Origin: Histoplasma ohiense
Taxonomy: Eukaryota > Ascomycota > Eurotiomycetes > Onygenales > Ajellomycetaceae
DNA length: 64,000 bases
Assembly (NCBI GenBank): GCA_017607445.1
Contig: JAEVHH010000001.1
Span: 6,572,001 to 6,636,000 of the forward strand
Direction of reading: 5' to 3'
Below the pieces are notes generated by a model. The model did not search any database and had not been told where the DNA came from. It worked only from the letters and a program-made list of their open reading frames with translations. Positions within the stretch are counted from its first letter, which is position 1. The number at the start of each line of letters is the position of its first letter. Both the position numbers and the translations under genes were made by a program. This document shows, piece after piece, positions 11,529 through 23,149 of this stretch.

Positions 11529-12061
11529 TGTAATGAATGTACTTTGATTAACAATCTAGCACTATTCTAATACAGATTATGAATTGATTAAGAAAAGAAA
11601 GAGAAAAGAAATCAGAAGAAAAGATTGTACAAAGAAGATTCTTATAGAGAGAAGTTCAGAGTGGAAGAATATCAGAAATCACTCTACAGTGAAGTGCAGA
11701 GCAGAAGAACATTAAGAGCTATACAGAAGAATTGTTAGAAACTATACAAGCACAGAATATGAAATGAGAGAATCATTGAGAGCTATATAAAAGAATTGTT
11801 AGAGACTACACAAGTGTGGAACACAGAGTGGGAGAACATTAGAAGCTATACAGAAGAATTGTTAGAGACTACACAAGCATGAAGCATGAAGTGGAAGAAT
11901 GTTAAGAGCTACATGGAAGAATTGTTAGAAACTACATAAGTGTGGAGCATGGAGTGGAAGAACATCGAGGGTTATGTGAGGTCACAACAGCCAGAAACAA
12001 GTGGGTGCAGAAGAGGAGTTGATTGTGTAAGTTAATTACTAACAGATGCTAACCTGTCACA
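11529..12061 (-). repeat. A1 5' LTR (533 bp, type II)
   Basis: Runs (minus strand) from TGTGACAGGTTAGC at 12061 to ATTACA at 11529. It has the type II signature ATCTAGCACTATTCTAATACAG and 63 bp tandem units of the form ATTGTTAGAGACTACACAAG... It abuts LINE L2 at 12062, whose ORF2 sequence begins mid-codon there, so A1 inserted into L2. Confidence 0.9.
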
Positions 12062-13599
12062 GATTCTCAGTTAAATTTTAAATCTCATATTCAGATAAAA
12101 GTTGCAAGTGCTGAAAGAATCTTAAACAGTATTTTAAGACTTTCAAATACTGAAAGAGACTTGTCTTTTCAAGCAATGAGACAATTATATATTGCTTGTA
12201 TAACCTGTTTCAGACTTTGCATTTCAAATATGGTGGAAAAATCAAAAGAGTTTTGTAGAAAGGTTTCAAAAGCTTCAAGATTCAGCTTTAAGAAAAATCT
12301 TGGGAGTATTTAAAACCTCTTCAATTAAAGCCATGGATGAGATTTGATAAAATCTGTATGAATTATGCTCTCAGAATTATGAAGTTATATTTCAATCATT
12401 CAATTAGAAAAAGAGTTTCAACTTCTTTTCCAAGTGAATCAACTGAAGTAGATCTGAATTGGGAGTCTTATCTGGATTGGAATGAAATAAATTCATCTGA
12501 TAATTCAACATCTGTGCAAAGAAAGAAGATACCATCTCAGTTATTTAGAATTTGCTCCATGATTAAAGACAATTTCTCTAGTTTAAATGTGGAGAAAGTG
12601 GTCTTTGAAAATCTCTCTCCTTGGAAGAAAAATCTTGCCAGTCTTATTGATTTAAATATTAGTCAACTTTCAAAAGAAGATCAGACTGAACAACATCTAA
12701 ATCTTCTAAAACAAATGAGAAACAAAGCAATTTTTATCTACACTGATGACTCAAAATGTGAGAAAACAGGCAATCTTGGAGCTGAAATAGTATATTCAGA
12801 AAATGATAAAAACTATATTCTTGATTCTTGGCAAATTGGAAAAGAGTCAGAAGTTTTTAATGCTGAATTATTTGCAATTTCAAGAGCTTTCAAATTGATT
12901 GAAATGAAGATTGAACAATGGAAAAGATTTGAGCATATTTGAATATTCTCTGATAGTCAAGCTGAGCTTAAAAGACTTCAAAGTAATAAAATCAGCAGTG
13001 GACAGTCAATACTAGAGCTGATTTTGAAAAGTCTTCAAAATATTCAAAGAAAAATGTCATTCAATTGTTCTATTCATCTTCACGACAATGAAATGGCTGA
13101 TGAAGCTGCAAAAAAAGCAACTGAATTAGAAATCAGCTTTCAAAAAATTATAACATGAACTTTTATTAAGAGGAAAATAAGAGAATCATATTTGCAAAAA
13201 TGGCAAGATATCTGGTTTTTACAAAGAAAGAGTGTACATTATTCCAGGTTTGAAACTAAGTCAAAATGAAAAACTTGCTCAATAAAATGTAAAAAGAAAC
13301 TTTTTGCTACAATAATGCAGCTAAAGCTTGGACATGGTTATTTTAAATCATATTTAACAAAAATTAGAAATGATTTAGATGACTTATGTTCAGATTGTCA
13401 GTTATATGAAAACTCAGAGCATCTTCTTTTACTTTGTACAAAGTATACAGAGTTAAGATTGAGATTGAGAGAGAAGTTTGAATTGAGACAGTTAAATTTA
13501 AAACTTTTATTCAATACAAAAACTGGAAATGAATTCTTGATGAAATATTTGAAAGAATCAAATATTGCAACAAGATTTCAATTGAATAGTTTGATTTGA
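12062..13599 (+). pseudogene. L2 ORF2: RT end, RNase H, zinc knuckle
   Basis: Codes for the C-terminal third of a LINE ORF2 protein. A frameshift or deletion near 12205-12330 separates the RT end (AERILNSILRLSNTER) from the main frame at 12337-12942. RNase H shows IFIYTDDSKCEKTGNLGA (the usual Gly of TDGS is Asp), NAELFAISRAFK and IFSDSQAELKRL; a TGA splits this at 12940 and sequence encoding the WVPAHMG region is deleted near 13083. The knuckle CSDCQLYENSEHLLLLC is at about 13387-13437. The stop is TGA at 13597. Confidence 0.88.
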
Positions 13600-14030
13600 T
13601 AAGAAACTCAATTTTTTTTCTTTTTCTTTTGTTTCTATATATTTGCTTTAATTTTTGTTTTTGTTTTTATTTTTATTTTGTTACTTTGAAATTTGTTTCA
13701 TTTTGATTATTTTGATTTTGTTTTGTTTTGAGAAGTTTGATTTGTGAATGGTTTTTTTTTTCTTTTCTTTTAATAGCTGCTGTTTTGTTATAATGTTTAT
13801 TTTATTTGATTTAAATTGAATGTACTGATCTGTTGTCATTCTTTTGACATTCTTTCTTATATTGAATTGTTTGAATAGTTGTTTGATTCTGGGCTGGAAT
13901 TCTGCTATTGCATGTATTAAATTGACTTTGTATATTAGCTTATTCTTAAGTTGAAAAATCCTGAAATATTTCAGGTAGATGTCATAGTCACTGACTGTAT
14001 ATATCTATAATAACAGAAGAATAATAATAA
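13600..14030 (+). other. L2 3' UTR and tail
   Basis: Non-coding, T-rich, with homopolymer-like TTTTG runs. Near the end lie the perfect palindrome CCTGAAATATTTCAGG and the nested AGTCACTGACT hairpin shared by all LINE copies here, then the (TAA)n tail. Confidence 0.8.
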
Positions 14031-14404
14031 TCTCAATGATTCTTTCATTTCATGCTCTGTATTTATATAGTTTCTAACAATTTTTCTGTGTAGTTCTTAA
14101 TGTTCTTTCACTCTGCACTTCACTGTGAAGTGACTTCTGATATTCTTTCATCTCAAACTTCTCTCTATAAGAATCTTCTTTATACAATCTTTTCTTCTGA
14201 TTTTTTTTCTTTTTCTTTTTTTAATCAATTTGTAATCTGTATTAGAATAGTGCTAGATTGTTAATTGAAATATGTCTGTTACATTACAAATTGATTCTTC
14301 TGTGTTTAAGATCTGAGTGTTTCATTATTAGTTCTTACACTCAAGTGTATCATTTAAGATCTGAGTGTCTTATTATTAATTCTTACATTCAAGTGCATTG
14401 TTTA
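14031..14404 (+). repeat. A2 fragment: LTR 3' part and leader
   Basis: 14031-14283 is the 3' half of a plus-oriented family A LTR ending CTGTTACA, type II signature; 14284-14404 is the start of its leader with the repeated TTCTTACA units. L2 interrupts the LTR on the left and A3 the leader on the right. No coding capacity. Confidence 0.85.
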
Positions 14405-14875
14405 TGTAACGGGCGTACTTCGATTAACGATTTGATACTATCCTAATTACAGATTACAAATTGATTAAGAAAAGAAAGAGAAAAGAAATCAGAAGAAAAG
14501 ATCATATGAAGAGGGTTCTTATAGAGAAAAGTTCAGAGTGGAAGAATATCAGAAGCTGCTCCACAGTGAAGCATGAAGTGAAAGAACATTAAGAGATATG
14601 CATAAGAATTGTTAGAAACTATATGAGCACAGAGTGTGAGGCAGGGGAATCATTGAGAACTACACAGAAGAATCATTAGAGACTATATAAGTATGAAATA
14701 TAAAGTGAAAGAACATTAGAAGCTACACAGAAGAATTGTTAGAAACTACACAAGTGTAGAGCATGAAGTGAAAGAACATTGAGAATTACACAAAATCACA
14801 ACAGTCAGAAACAAGCAGATGCAGAAGAAGAGTTGATTGCATAAGTTAATTACTAACAGATGCTAATCCATCACA
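14405..14875 (-). repeat. A3 left (3') LTR, 471 bp, type I
   Basis: Minus-oriented LTR beginning TGTAACGGGCGTACTTCG with four CpGs retained in the first 30 bp. It is 126 bp, two 63 bp units, shorter than the LTR at the other end of A3 (36816-37411) and carries the type I signature (GATTTGATACTATCCTAATT) while the other is type II. This mismatch is unlike the other LTR pairs. Confidence 0.9.
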
Positions 14876-17810
14876 TTATCCCTCTCTATCAGAGTGAGTG
14901 AGGACTTGTAGATGTTGAGAGCAGTGATATCCTTCAAGACAGACATGGATTCTCAGATTGGATGATCATATTCTACTCATTTGATGAGGTATTTGTGGTG
15001 GTGGTGGTTGGTTCTATTGTCAAGAATTGCTTCAATTTCCCACTCAAGTTCATTGTCTTCTTCTACAATGACAGATGGCTGTCAATTGAAGGTTCTCTGT
15101 GAGAGGAATGGATTCTCAGCTGTGAGTCAGAGCAGGTTTGTATGAAAGATATTGTGGATGTCAGACAGAGTGTTGAGTTGATAATTGTGTATGTCTAGCA
15201 CTTTCTTCACTGTATATTTGATGTGATAGTAATCTAGTATACACAAGAGATGATCTGTTCTTATGTTCTTGAGATTCAGTCAGACTTTGTCTTCTACATA
15301 ATATTGAATTGCAGAACTTCTTCTGATGTTTACTTGATTCTCATAATCTTGCTGAGCACTGATCATTGAAGCTTCTGCTCATTCACAGACTTTCTTCAAC
15401 TTGCTCACAATGTGTGAGGTGTAGTGACAGTGTGAAGAGTAACAGTAGAAGATAGTTTATAGCATAGCGGAGATAACAGTAATATATTGCAGAGTGTAGT
15501 ATAGTAGTGTAACATAGTGTAGCTAATCACTAAGAAAGAAAAGAAAGAGAAAGAAGATGTGCGAAATACATACATCAATATATATATACATATAGAAATA
15601 GCGGTAGCGAGAGTATAATGGAAAGAGGTAAGAATAAGTGAAGATAATAAGAAAATAATAAACAAATGCATTACACAATGTTCTCTGCTGTCTGTATGAA
15701 GCTGTGGGTGTATATGATTTCTTGGGGAGTCTCAAGAAAGTTCAGAATCTCTAAGTTGTATCTGTGTAGAAAGAAGAATGAGTTTACATCTGTTGTGACA
15801 GAATCTCAACTGTTAATTACAATCTCAGTATGTGACAGCAGATTGCTTCAGTTGTCTTCTGTGTAATTGCAGAACTTACAGAGAATGTTTTTTACTGTTT
15901 GTATTATTCTCTCAGTAGCTTCATCAGTCTCTGAGTGATATGCTGTTGATAACTTTTGTTCAATTCTTAATAATTGATATATACAGGCTCAGAGTGCACT
16001 GACAAATTGACTGTCTCTATCTGATACAATGAATGAAGACAGACTGTGTATATGATAGAACAGACTTCTGATGAAGACATCTGCAACTACTTCAGCATTT
16101 ATCTTGTCACAGAGCTGTAGTATTACACCCTTGCTGAGTCAGTCAACAATGACTAGAATGTTTGTAGAATCTTCACTTTTGAATAAAAAAACTGCAAAAT
16201 TGATAGCTATATCATGCTAAGTTTGATTGAGAACAGATAGAGGCTTCAGTATCTTTTTTCAGCATTCATATCATACTATCACTGAGCTGCAGCAATCACA
16301 GTTGCATATGAATCAGTATATATCTTTCAATATATCTGATCAGTAAAATTCTTGAGTAACAATGTTGTACATGATTTTGTGTTCTGAATACTCAGTCATT
16401 GACAAGTCATGAATTTCTTGCATGATCTGTGTTTGTAGAGGTTCTGAATCAGAGACTTATTGTCTATTTCAAAAGTGTAAATGATTGTCATCATCAATTG
16501 AACATGCTGAGATGTCTGTTCTTGGGTATATGTCTGTGGGAAATCAAGATGTTTTACTTTGTATAGCTTCAGTGACTTGCTGTCAGAATTCATCTGCTTC
16601 TGCTGCTAGTCTCCATTGTTCTTCAAGTGAGGATTCTTGAGCTCAGAACTGATTGATATGTACACAGAATTTGTCTGATTATGTAGAACTTTCTATAATT
16701 GTAGAGTCAATTAACTGATGCTCTCAGTGTTTTCATCTGTCATCTAAGTCATCAGATGATATATCTTGTTCTTGATGAGACAGAGCATTCACAAGAATGT
16801 TCTCTACTTCAGATTGATAACAAATTGTGAATGAAAAACAGCTAAGAAACAATGATCAATGCATATATCTCTCAATGAGTTTATAAGTGATTGTGAAGTA
16901 TTCTAAGTTCTTATGATCAGTAACAATCTCAAACTTCTCAACATTCATAAGTTCAGACTTTCATTCTTTGAGACATTGTATGATTGCTAGAAGCTTCTTG
17001 TTGTAGATTTTGTAGTTGCATTCAGCAGATGATATCTTTTTCAAGATAAAGACACAGAGTTGTAGAACATTTTCATTATCATATTGCATTAGTACTCTGT
17101 CTATTATATAACTCAAAACATCTGTTTCAAGAATTGTATACTTATCTGAATCAAATGATTGCAGCATTGAGATGTTTGTGAACATACACTTCAGCTTTTT
17201 GAATGCTGTGTCCACTTTCTCAGTTCATTGAAATACAGCATCTTTCTGAATCAGATCTGTCAGTGGTTGTATGATATTGGAGAATTCTGTCTTTGATGAA
17301 TCTTTGATAGAAGTTGACAAATTCTAGAAAGCTTCTAGTCTCTTTTACTGAGACTGATGCCTCTCAGTTGAGAATTGCTTCCATCTTCTTAGAATTCATA
17401 TATACATCTTTTTCAGCTTTGATGATGAATTCTAGATAGATTGTAGACTTGATCTTGAAGTTGCATTTATCAATGTCCACTTTCAGTCCAGCTTTTCATA
17501 GACAGTCAAACACTTGTTGTATGTGCTTGCAGTGCTCAATGAGTGATTCATTGATGAAGATCAGAATATCATTCATGTACACTGAGACAATCTCATTGAG
17601 CAGATCTTGTAGAGCTCAGTTAATGTATTTCTGAAACATGCTCAGAGTATTCACTAATTCAAAGAAGATCACTGTTCATTCATATAATCTGTAATGTGTA
17701 CAAAAAGTAGTTAGTCATTCATCATCTTCATTAATTCTTATCTTATAGAAAGCTGTAGAGATGTCAAACTTTGTAAATCATTTTGCTTTTTCTATTCATT
17801 TGAGTGTTTC
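14876..17810 (-). pseudogene. A3 pol, integrase to RT part
   Basis: Minus-strand pol from the chromodomain-like end (near 14900-15050) through integrase (H2C2 and DDE region 15700-16450), connector, RNase H (LNVERF-equivalent to 16961-17215) into RT with VYMNDILIF near 17580. Near 15405-15665 a stretch diverges from other copies and keeps a few CpGs, apparently a local rearrangement in the integrase C-terminal region. The frame is continuous with 34446 once A4 and its GTTTC duplication are removed. Multiple stops. Confidence 0.85.
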
Positions 17811-18344
17811 TGTGACAGATTAGCATCTGTTAGTAATTAACTTACGCAATCAACTCCCCTTCTGCACCCGCTTGTTTCTGGCTGTTGTGATCTCATATAA
17901 CTCTCAATATTCTTCTGCTCTGTGCTCTGCACTTGTGTAGTTTCTAACAATTCCTCTGTGTAGCTCTTAATATTCTTTCACTCTGTATTTCACACTTGTG
18001 TAGTCTCTAACAATTCTTCTGTGTAGCTTCTAATGTTCTTCTGCTCTGTGTTCTGCACTCATATAGTCTCTAACAATTCTTTCATGTAGTTCTCAATGAT
18101 TCCCCCACTCCACACTTCACACTTGTGTAGTTTCTAATGATTCTTACACATATCTCTTAATGTTCTTCTGCTCTGTGCTTTACTGTGGAGTGGCTTCTGA
18201 TATTCTTTCACTCTGAACTTTTCTCTATAAGAACCCTCTTTGTACAATCTTTTCTTCTGATTTCTTTTCTCTTTCTTTTCTTAATCAATTTGTAATCTGT
18301 AATTAGAATAGTATCAAATTGTTAATTGAAGTATGTCTGTTACA
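17811..18344 (+). repeat. A4 5' LTR (534 bp, type I)
   Basis: TGTGACAGATTAGC to CTGTTACA. The outer 70 bp keep two CpGs (TTACGCAAT, CACCCGCTTG) lost in the inner copy at 33912; its inward end has lost the CpGs that the 3' LTR keeps. Confidence 0.93.
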
Positions 18345-18720
18345 TTACAAATTGATTCTTCTGTGTTTAAGGTCTGACTGTCTCATTATTAGTTCTTACA
18401 TTCAAGTGCATTGTTATCAGTTCTTACATCTGAGTGTGTTGTTTACAGATCTGAGTGCCTAGTCATTATAAGAGATCTCTCATGAGCTCAAGTGCTCTTA
18501 TCATTAGTTATATAGACTGTTATGTCTAAGCATCTGAAACACAATCAAATGTGTTCTACAAGGCCTGAGTGTCTATAAACTGTAACACTGTGAATAGCAT
18601 TCACAAAGAAGCTTGATTAAGCTTAGTGCTGCAACACTGCAAATAGTGTCTGTGAGAGAACTGAGTGTCTAACAAGTATTCCTTTTCTTTTATTATTATT
18701 ACATGTTCTTAGATATCAAA
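18345..18720 (+). other. A4 leader
   Basis: Untranslated region with AGTTCTTACA repeats, an inverted pair around GCTTGATTAAGC, and a (TTA)n run before the gag ATG at 18721. Confidence 0.75.
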
Positions 18721-19734
18721 ATGAACTACAAACAATTCTATGAACACTCACTGCATTCAAATGTGGTGGATGACAACTTAGACCTACAAAGTATCCTTCA
18801 GCAGCAAGTACTACAGATAGCTGAATTGCAATGATGATTTGCTGAGATGAGCACTCTTATGTTCACTGTTCCTTCTACACCCACATCTTATGAAAAGTCT
18901 TCAAGAGAGAAACTTTTAATCCTTGATAAATATGAAGAAGATCTAGCACTCTACCTCATATGAAAGTCAAAAGCAAATATCAAATTGAACATTGATGGAC
19001 AAGCAATAGACTTGTTATTCAATCAAGTGTGGTATATTCATAGCAGATTGAATGGTGATGTGTTAGTGAAATTTCAACTCTGAATGAGTCATTGTCAGAA
19101 CAATCAGTGTATATCAGAGCTAGTTTTCTGACAACTCAACTCTCTCTTTCTTGATTCTACACTTCAAATCAAGGTGTTGGACTGGCTTAATCAGACTCAT
19201 CAGATAGATATTGTGTTGATAATTTATCTTTCTGAATTTGATCACAAGCTTCTAGAAGCAGATGGACAAGACTGAGATGATACTGTCAAGATCAATATAT
19301 TGTTCAAGAACTTGAACTTTCAGTTGTATAACTAAAGTGTAGAGTGTTCAAAACTCTCAACATACAGTGAATTCTGTACTGATCTTTGTCTGTTGAACAA
19401 TGATCTGTCTCAGTTTCACACACTTCAAAATTGCAGAGGATTCTGCTGAACAAATGTGTATACTCTGAATCACTCTGCAGTGCCCTTCATCTCTGAATCA
19501 GAATCAATGAACTGAGTCTCACATGTAAATGCAAGTCATCTGAGAGTCTCCAACATCTCAGAGAAGAATACTGCTGACTGAATTGTCAGAGAAATCTGCA
19601 TACACTGTGACAAGTCAGAGCACTTTGTAAATCAATGTTCAAATGTGATTGCTCTGAGTAAACCCCCCACACATGTAAATGCTGTGTTGTCTGTGGATAA
19701 GCAAGAACAGAGAAAAGATGAGCTCTCACTCTAA
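18721..19734 (+). pseudogene. A4 gag
   Basis: 1014 bp, MNYKQFYEH... at the start, Gln-rich helix, capsid segment (SLFLDSTLQIKVLDWLNQTH) and zinc knuckle CIHCDKSEHFVNQC (CX2CX4HX4C, with KSEH where the usual KxGH is expected, a GG-to-GA change). It ends at the TAA 19732-19734 conserved in all copies. About ten TGA/TAA stops from decay. Pol follows in another frame. Confidence 0.88.
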
Positions 19735-22403
19735 AATATGAATGAGAGCTCAAGAAGCAGAAAGCTAGCTGAAGATTTGAGCAGAAGATATAAGTGAATA
19801 CAATCATAATTTCTGTCATTGTAAATAGCTTAGTCAATGTATGAGCAATGATAGACAGTGATTTTCTTTACTACACTCTTATAGACACTCAGCTGGTTGA
19901 GAAGCATAAGCTTCAGCATATTTTCTTTTTCAAACTGTGTAAACTCAGTGGATTTGACAGCCTCAGAGAATCCACCTTCTACAATATAGTAAGATTTAAT
20001 GTTGATGTAGAAGAACACAAGAAAAAGAATGTATATGCATACAAAATACAAGACCTTGAGTATGATCTAATGCTCAGTCTATCATGACTCACAGAATTTG
20101 AAACCTTGTTGAATGCATGCAATCACTGTCTTATTTTCTCAGAAGATGACTGTGTTTACAAGAAGAATGTTGATAAAACTGCTGATTTCACTCAGATATC
20201 AGTGAAAGTGTACAAACTACTAATCTGTCAAATGCATGAGAAGAAGAATGTTCAAGTGTTTGCTGCTAGCATGATGAATATCAAAAAAGTGTTAGAAAAG
20301 CTAGAACTCAAAGATCTCAAGAAACTGTGCAAGAAACTATCTGAATTGTATGAAGACTTCACAGATGTGTTTGATGAGAAAGAAGCTGAAAAGCTTCCTT
20401 CTCATCAAGAACCTGGTATAGATCATATAATTGAGCTCATCAAAAAGAATAATAAAAATCTGCAACCACTCTGAAGTTCTCTCTACAGCATGTCATGTGA
20501 TGAGCTTCTCATTCTATGAAAAATGCTCAATGAACTACTGAACAAAAGCTTCATTTGTGTTAGCAACTCATCCACTGCAGCATCTGTACTGTTCATGAAG
20601 AAATCAGAAGAAGGCTTATGATTCTGCATTGACTACTGAGAACTCAACAAGATTACATGAAAGGACTGATACTCTCTCCCACTCATCAATGAAATACTTG
20701 AATGAATAGAAAAAGCAAAATGATTTATAAAGCTTGACATCTCTGCAGCCTTCTATAAGATAAGGATTAATGAAGATGATGAATGGCTAACCACTTTTTG
20801 TACATGTTATGAATTATATGAATGAACAGTAATTCTCTTTGAATTAGTGAATGCTCTGAGCATGTTTCAGAAATACATTAACTGAGCTCTACAAGATCTG
20901 CTTGATGAGATCATCTCAGTGTATATGAATGATATTCTGATCTTCACTGATGAACTGCTCACTGAGCATCACAAGCATGTACAACAAATGCTTGACCATC
21001 TATGAAAAGTCAGACTGTAAGTGGATATTGACAAATGTGACTTTGAGATCAAGTTTATGATCTATCTAGAATTCATCATTGAAGCTGAAAAAGATGTATG
21101 TATGAATTCTAAGAAGGTGGAAGCAATCCTCAACTGGGAGACATCAGTCTTAGTAAAAGAAACTAGAAGTTTTCTAGAATTTGTCAACTTCTACTGAAGA
21201 TTCATCAAAGACTTTTCTGATATTGTACAACCACTGATGAATCTGATCTGGAAAGACACTGTATTTCAATGGACTGATGAAGTGGATGCAGCATTCAAAA
21301 AGCTGAAGTATATGTTCACAAGCATTCTGATGCTGCAATCATTCAATTCAGATAAGCATACAATTCTTGAAATGAATGTCTCAGATTATGTAGTAGATGG
21401 AGCACTGATGCAATATGATAATGAAGATGTTCTACAACTCTATATCTTCATCTTGAAAAAGATGTCATCTGCTGAATGCAACTATGAAATCTATGACAAG
21501 AAGCTTCTAGCAATCATACAATGTCTTGAAGAATAAGAGTTCAAACTTATGAGTGTTGAAAAGTTTGAGATTGTTACTGATCATAAGAACTTAGAGTACT
21601 TCACAATCACTTGTAAGCTCATTGAAAGGCATATGTATTGATCATTGTTTCTTAGCTGTTTTTCATTCACAATTTATTATTGACTTGAAGTAGAGAACAC
21701 TCTTGTGAATGCTCTTTTCCACTGAGAATAAGATATGCTATCTGATGACTTGAACAACAGATGGAAACACTGAGAGTATTGATTAATTGACTCTGCAATC
21801 ATAGAAAGTTCTATACAATCAGATGAACTCTGTGTACATGTCAATCAGTTCTGAGCTCAAGAACTCTTGCTTTAAGAACAATGGAAGCTAGTAGTAGAAG
21901 CAGATGAATTCTGACAACAAGCTGCTGAAGCTGTATGAAACAGAGCATCTCAATTCCCCACAGATGTATACTCAAGAATGGATATCTCAGCATGTTTGAT
22001 TGATGATGACAACTGCTTATACTTTTGAGATAGATGATGAGTTCTCAATTCAGAATCTCTATGAATATGAATCATGCAAGAGATTCATGACTTACTGATG
22101 ATTGAATATTCAGAATGTGAAATCATGTACAACATCATCATCTGAGAATTCTACTGATCAGATATGTTGAAAGATATACACTGGTTTGTACACAACTGTG
22201 ATTGCTGTGACTCAGTGATGATATGATGTGAACACTGAAAAGAGATGCTGAAGCCTCTATCTGTTTCTGATCAAACTTGATGTGATATAGCTATCAATTT
22301 TGCAGTTTTCTTACTCAAAAGCAGAGATTCTATGAACATTCTAGTCATTGTTGACTGACTCAGCAAGAATGTAATACTACAGCTCTGTGACAAGATGAAT
22401 GCT
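19735..22403 (+). pseudogene. A4 pol: protease, RT, RNase H, integrase N-terminus
   Basis: Protease core MIDSDFLYYTLIDTQ at 19848-19892 (D-S-D for D-S-G). Linker to 20474, RT with LDISAAFYKIRINEDDE near 20728-20780, LFELVNAL near 20837 and VYMNDILIF at 20919-20945 (Asn for the first catalytic Asp). RNase H 21237-21536 with the SDYVVDGALMQYD motif; connector; integrase H2C2 near 22090-22210 and first Asp region near 22285. The insertion of D at 22404 cuts the integrase core. Confidence 0.88.
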
Positions 22404-22483
22404 GCCCGCGTGGCGCAGTTGGTAAGACTGTTACCCAAGGTAGCACTGTTAGATGTGCTGTAGATTCGAATTCTGCTGCTGGC
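22404..22483 (+). other. tRNA-derived head of D (class II, Leu-like)
   Basis: Folds as a tRNA: acceptor GCCCGCG with TGCTGGC (one mismatch), A box TGGCGCAGTTGG, anticodon stem TGTTA/TAGCA closing the 7-base loop CCCAAGG, a 14-base variable arm, and T stem GTAGA/TCTGC around TTCGAAT (B box). The D stem is mutated. The long variable arm indicates a Leu- or Ser-type ancestor; CAA in the anticodon position suggests Leu. Base 33 is C instead of T, so it is not a working tRNA but could still be a Pol III promoter. Confidence 0.75.
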
Positions 22484-23149
22484 AAGGTTCTATTTTTGAG
22501 CCACTTCTTACCCATGAAGGCCTCTGTGACCAGGGGCCAAGCCTAGTGAGGCAGTGCTGACAGGGGTGCTGCTTGGCAGTGGTGAGGGTGGTGGCTGCTG
22601 AAAGCCACACTCATTAGTGCCAAGCAGCCCCTCTGTCACTAGTGCTGATCTAAGCAAGATCCGATGATTACAGAGGGTCGAGTATAGGGTGCTTATACAT
22701 ACTAGCATCTGCCAAGGCCCCCAGCATCTAGGGGGCCACCCCAACAACAGAGAATGATTTTAAAAACCATCCGATTGGCTGCCTCATCAGAGGGGTAGTA
22801 GCAAGCCAAGCAGGACACCCTGGTAGGCGCCCTATTCAGAGCCCACTAGTGGTCATCTAACACTATTAGTGGGTTATCATCGGGTGGGGTAAGCCTATGG
22901 TTAGTCCCTTACACGGGGCAAGGCCACGACGGCCGGTTGGTAGGCCAAGGGGGCAATGGGCCGAGATCGGCAACTGGAAGCTCTGGGCTATGGTGATGCC
23001 TAGGGTGGGCAGTGGCGCTTAACTAGGACCCCCAGCTGGAAACCCCAGAACTAGTTAAAGCGGCCCGAGAGGACGGATGCGGTGGTCGGTTGGTTATAGG
23101 GGTAAATGTAACTAGCTTAAGGTGCATCCTGCGTGGAGTAGCCACATAG
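22484..23149 (+). repeat. GC-rich body of composite retroposon D
   Basis: GC-rich, with many CpGs (e.g. CCACGACGGCCGG, GGCCGAGATCGG) in a window otherwise without them. Short G and C runs; no convincing protein (the 79-codon minus frame at 22508-22747 has no recognisable features). Probably the untranslated body of a SINE-like or other retroposon RNA. Its unmutated state implies few copies or a recent origin. Confidence 0.6.

Larger units (their letters stand above)
12062..14030 (+). mobile_element. LINE L2, 3' part
   Basis: 3' portion of a Tad1-like LINE: end of RT, RNase H, zinc knuckle, 3' UTR and a (TAA)n tail at 14015-14030. The left end is the A1 LTR, not a natural end, and no target duplication is visible, which fits insertion of A1 into it. 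On the right it meets the middle of a family A LTR (14031), its insertion site. Confidence 0.9.

Noticed and set aside
22404..22483. Functional tRNA gene
   Set aside because: Broken D stem, C at position 33, an acceptor mismatch and its place at the exact end of a retroposon argue for a tRNA-derived head.
22508..22747. 79-codon minus-strand frame in the GC-rich body of D
   Set aside because: Low-complexity Pro/Gly/Leu composition from G and C runs, no start context or family resemblance.
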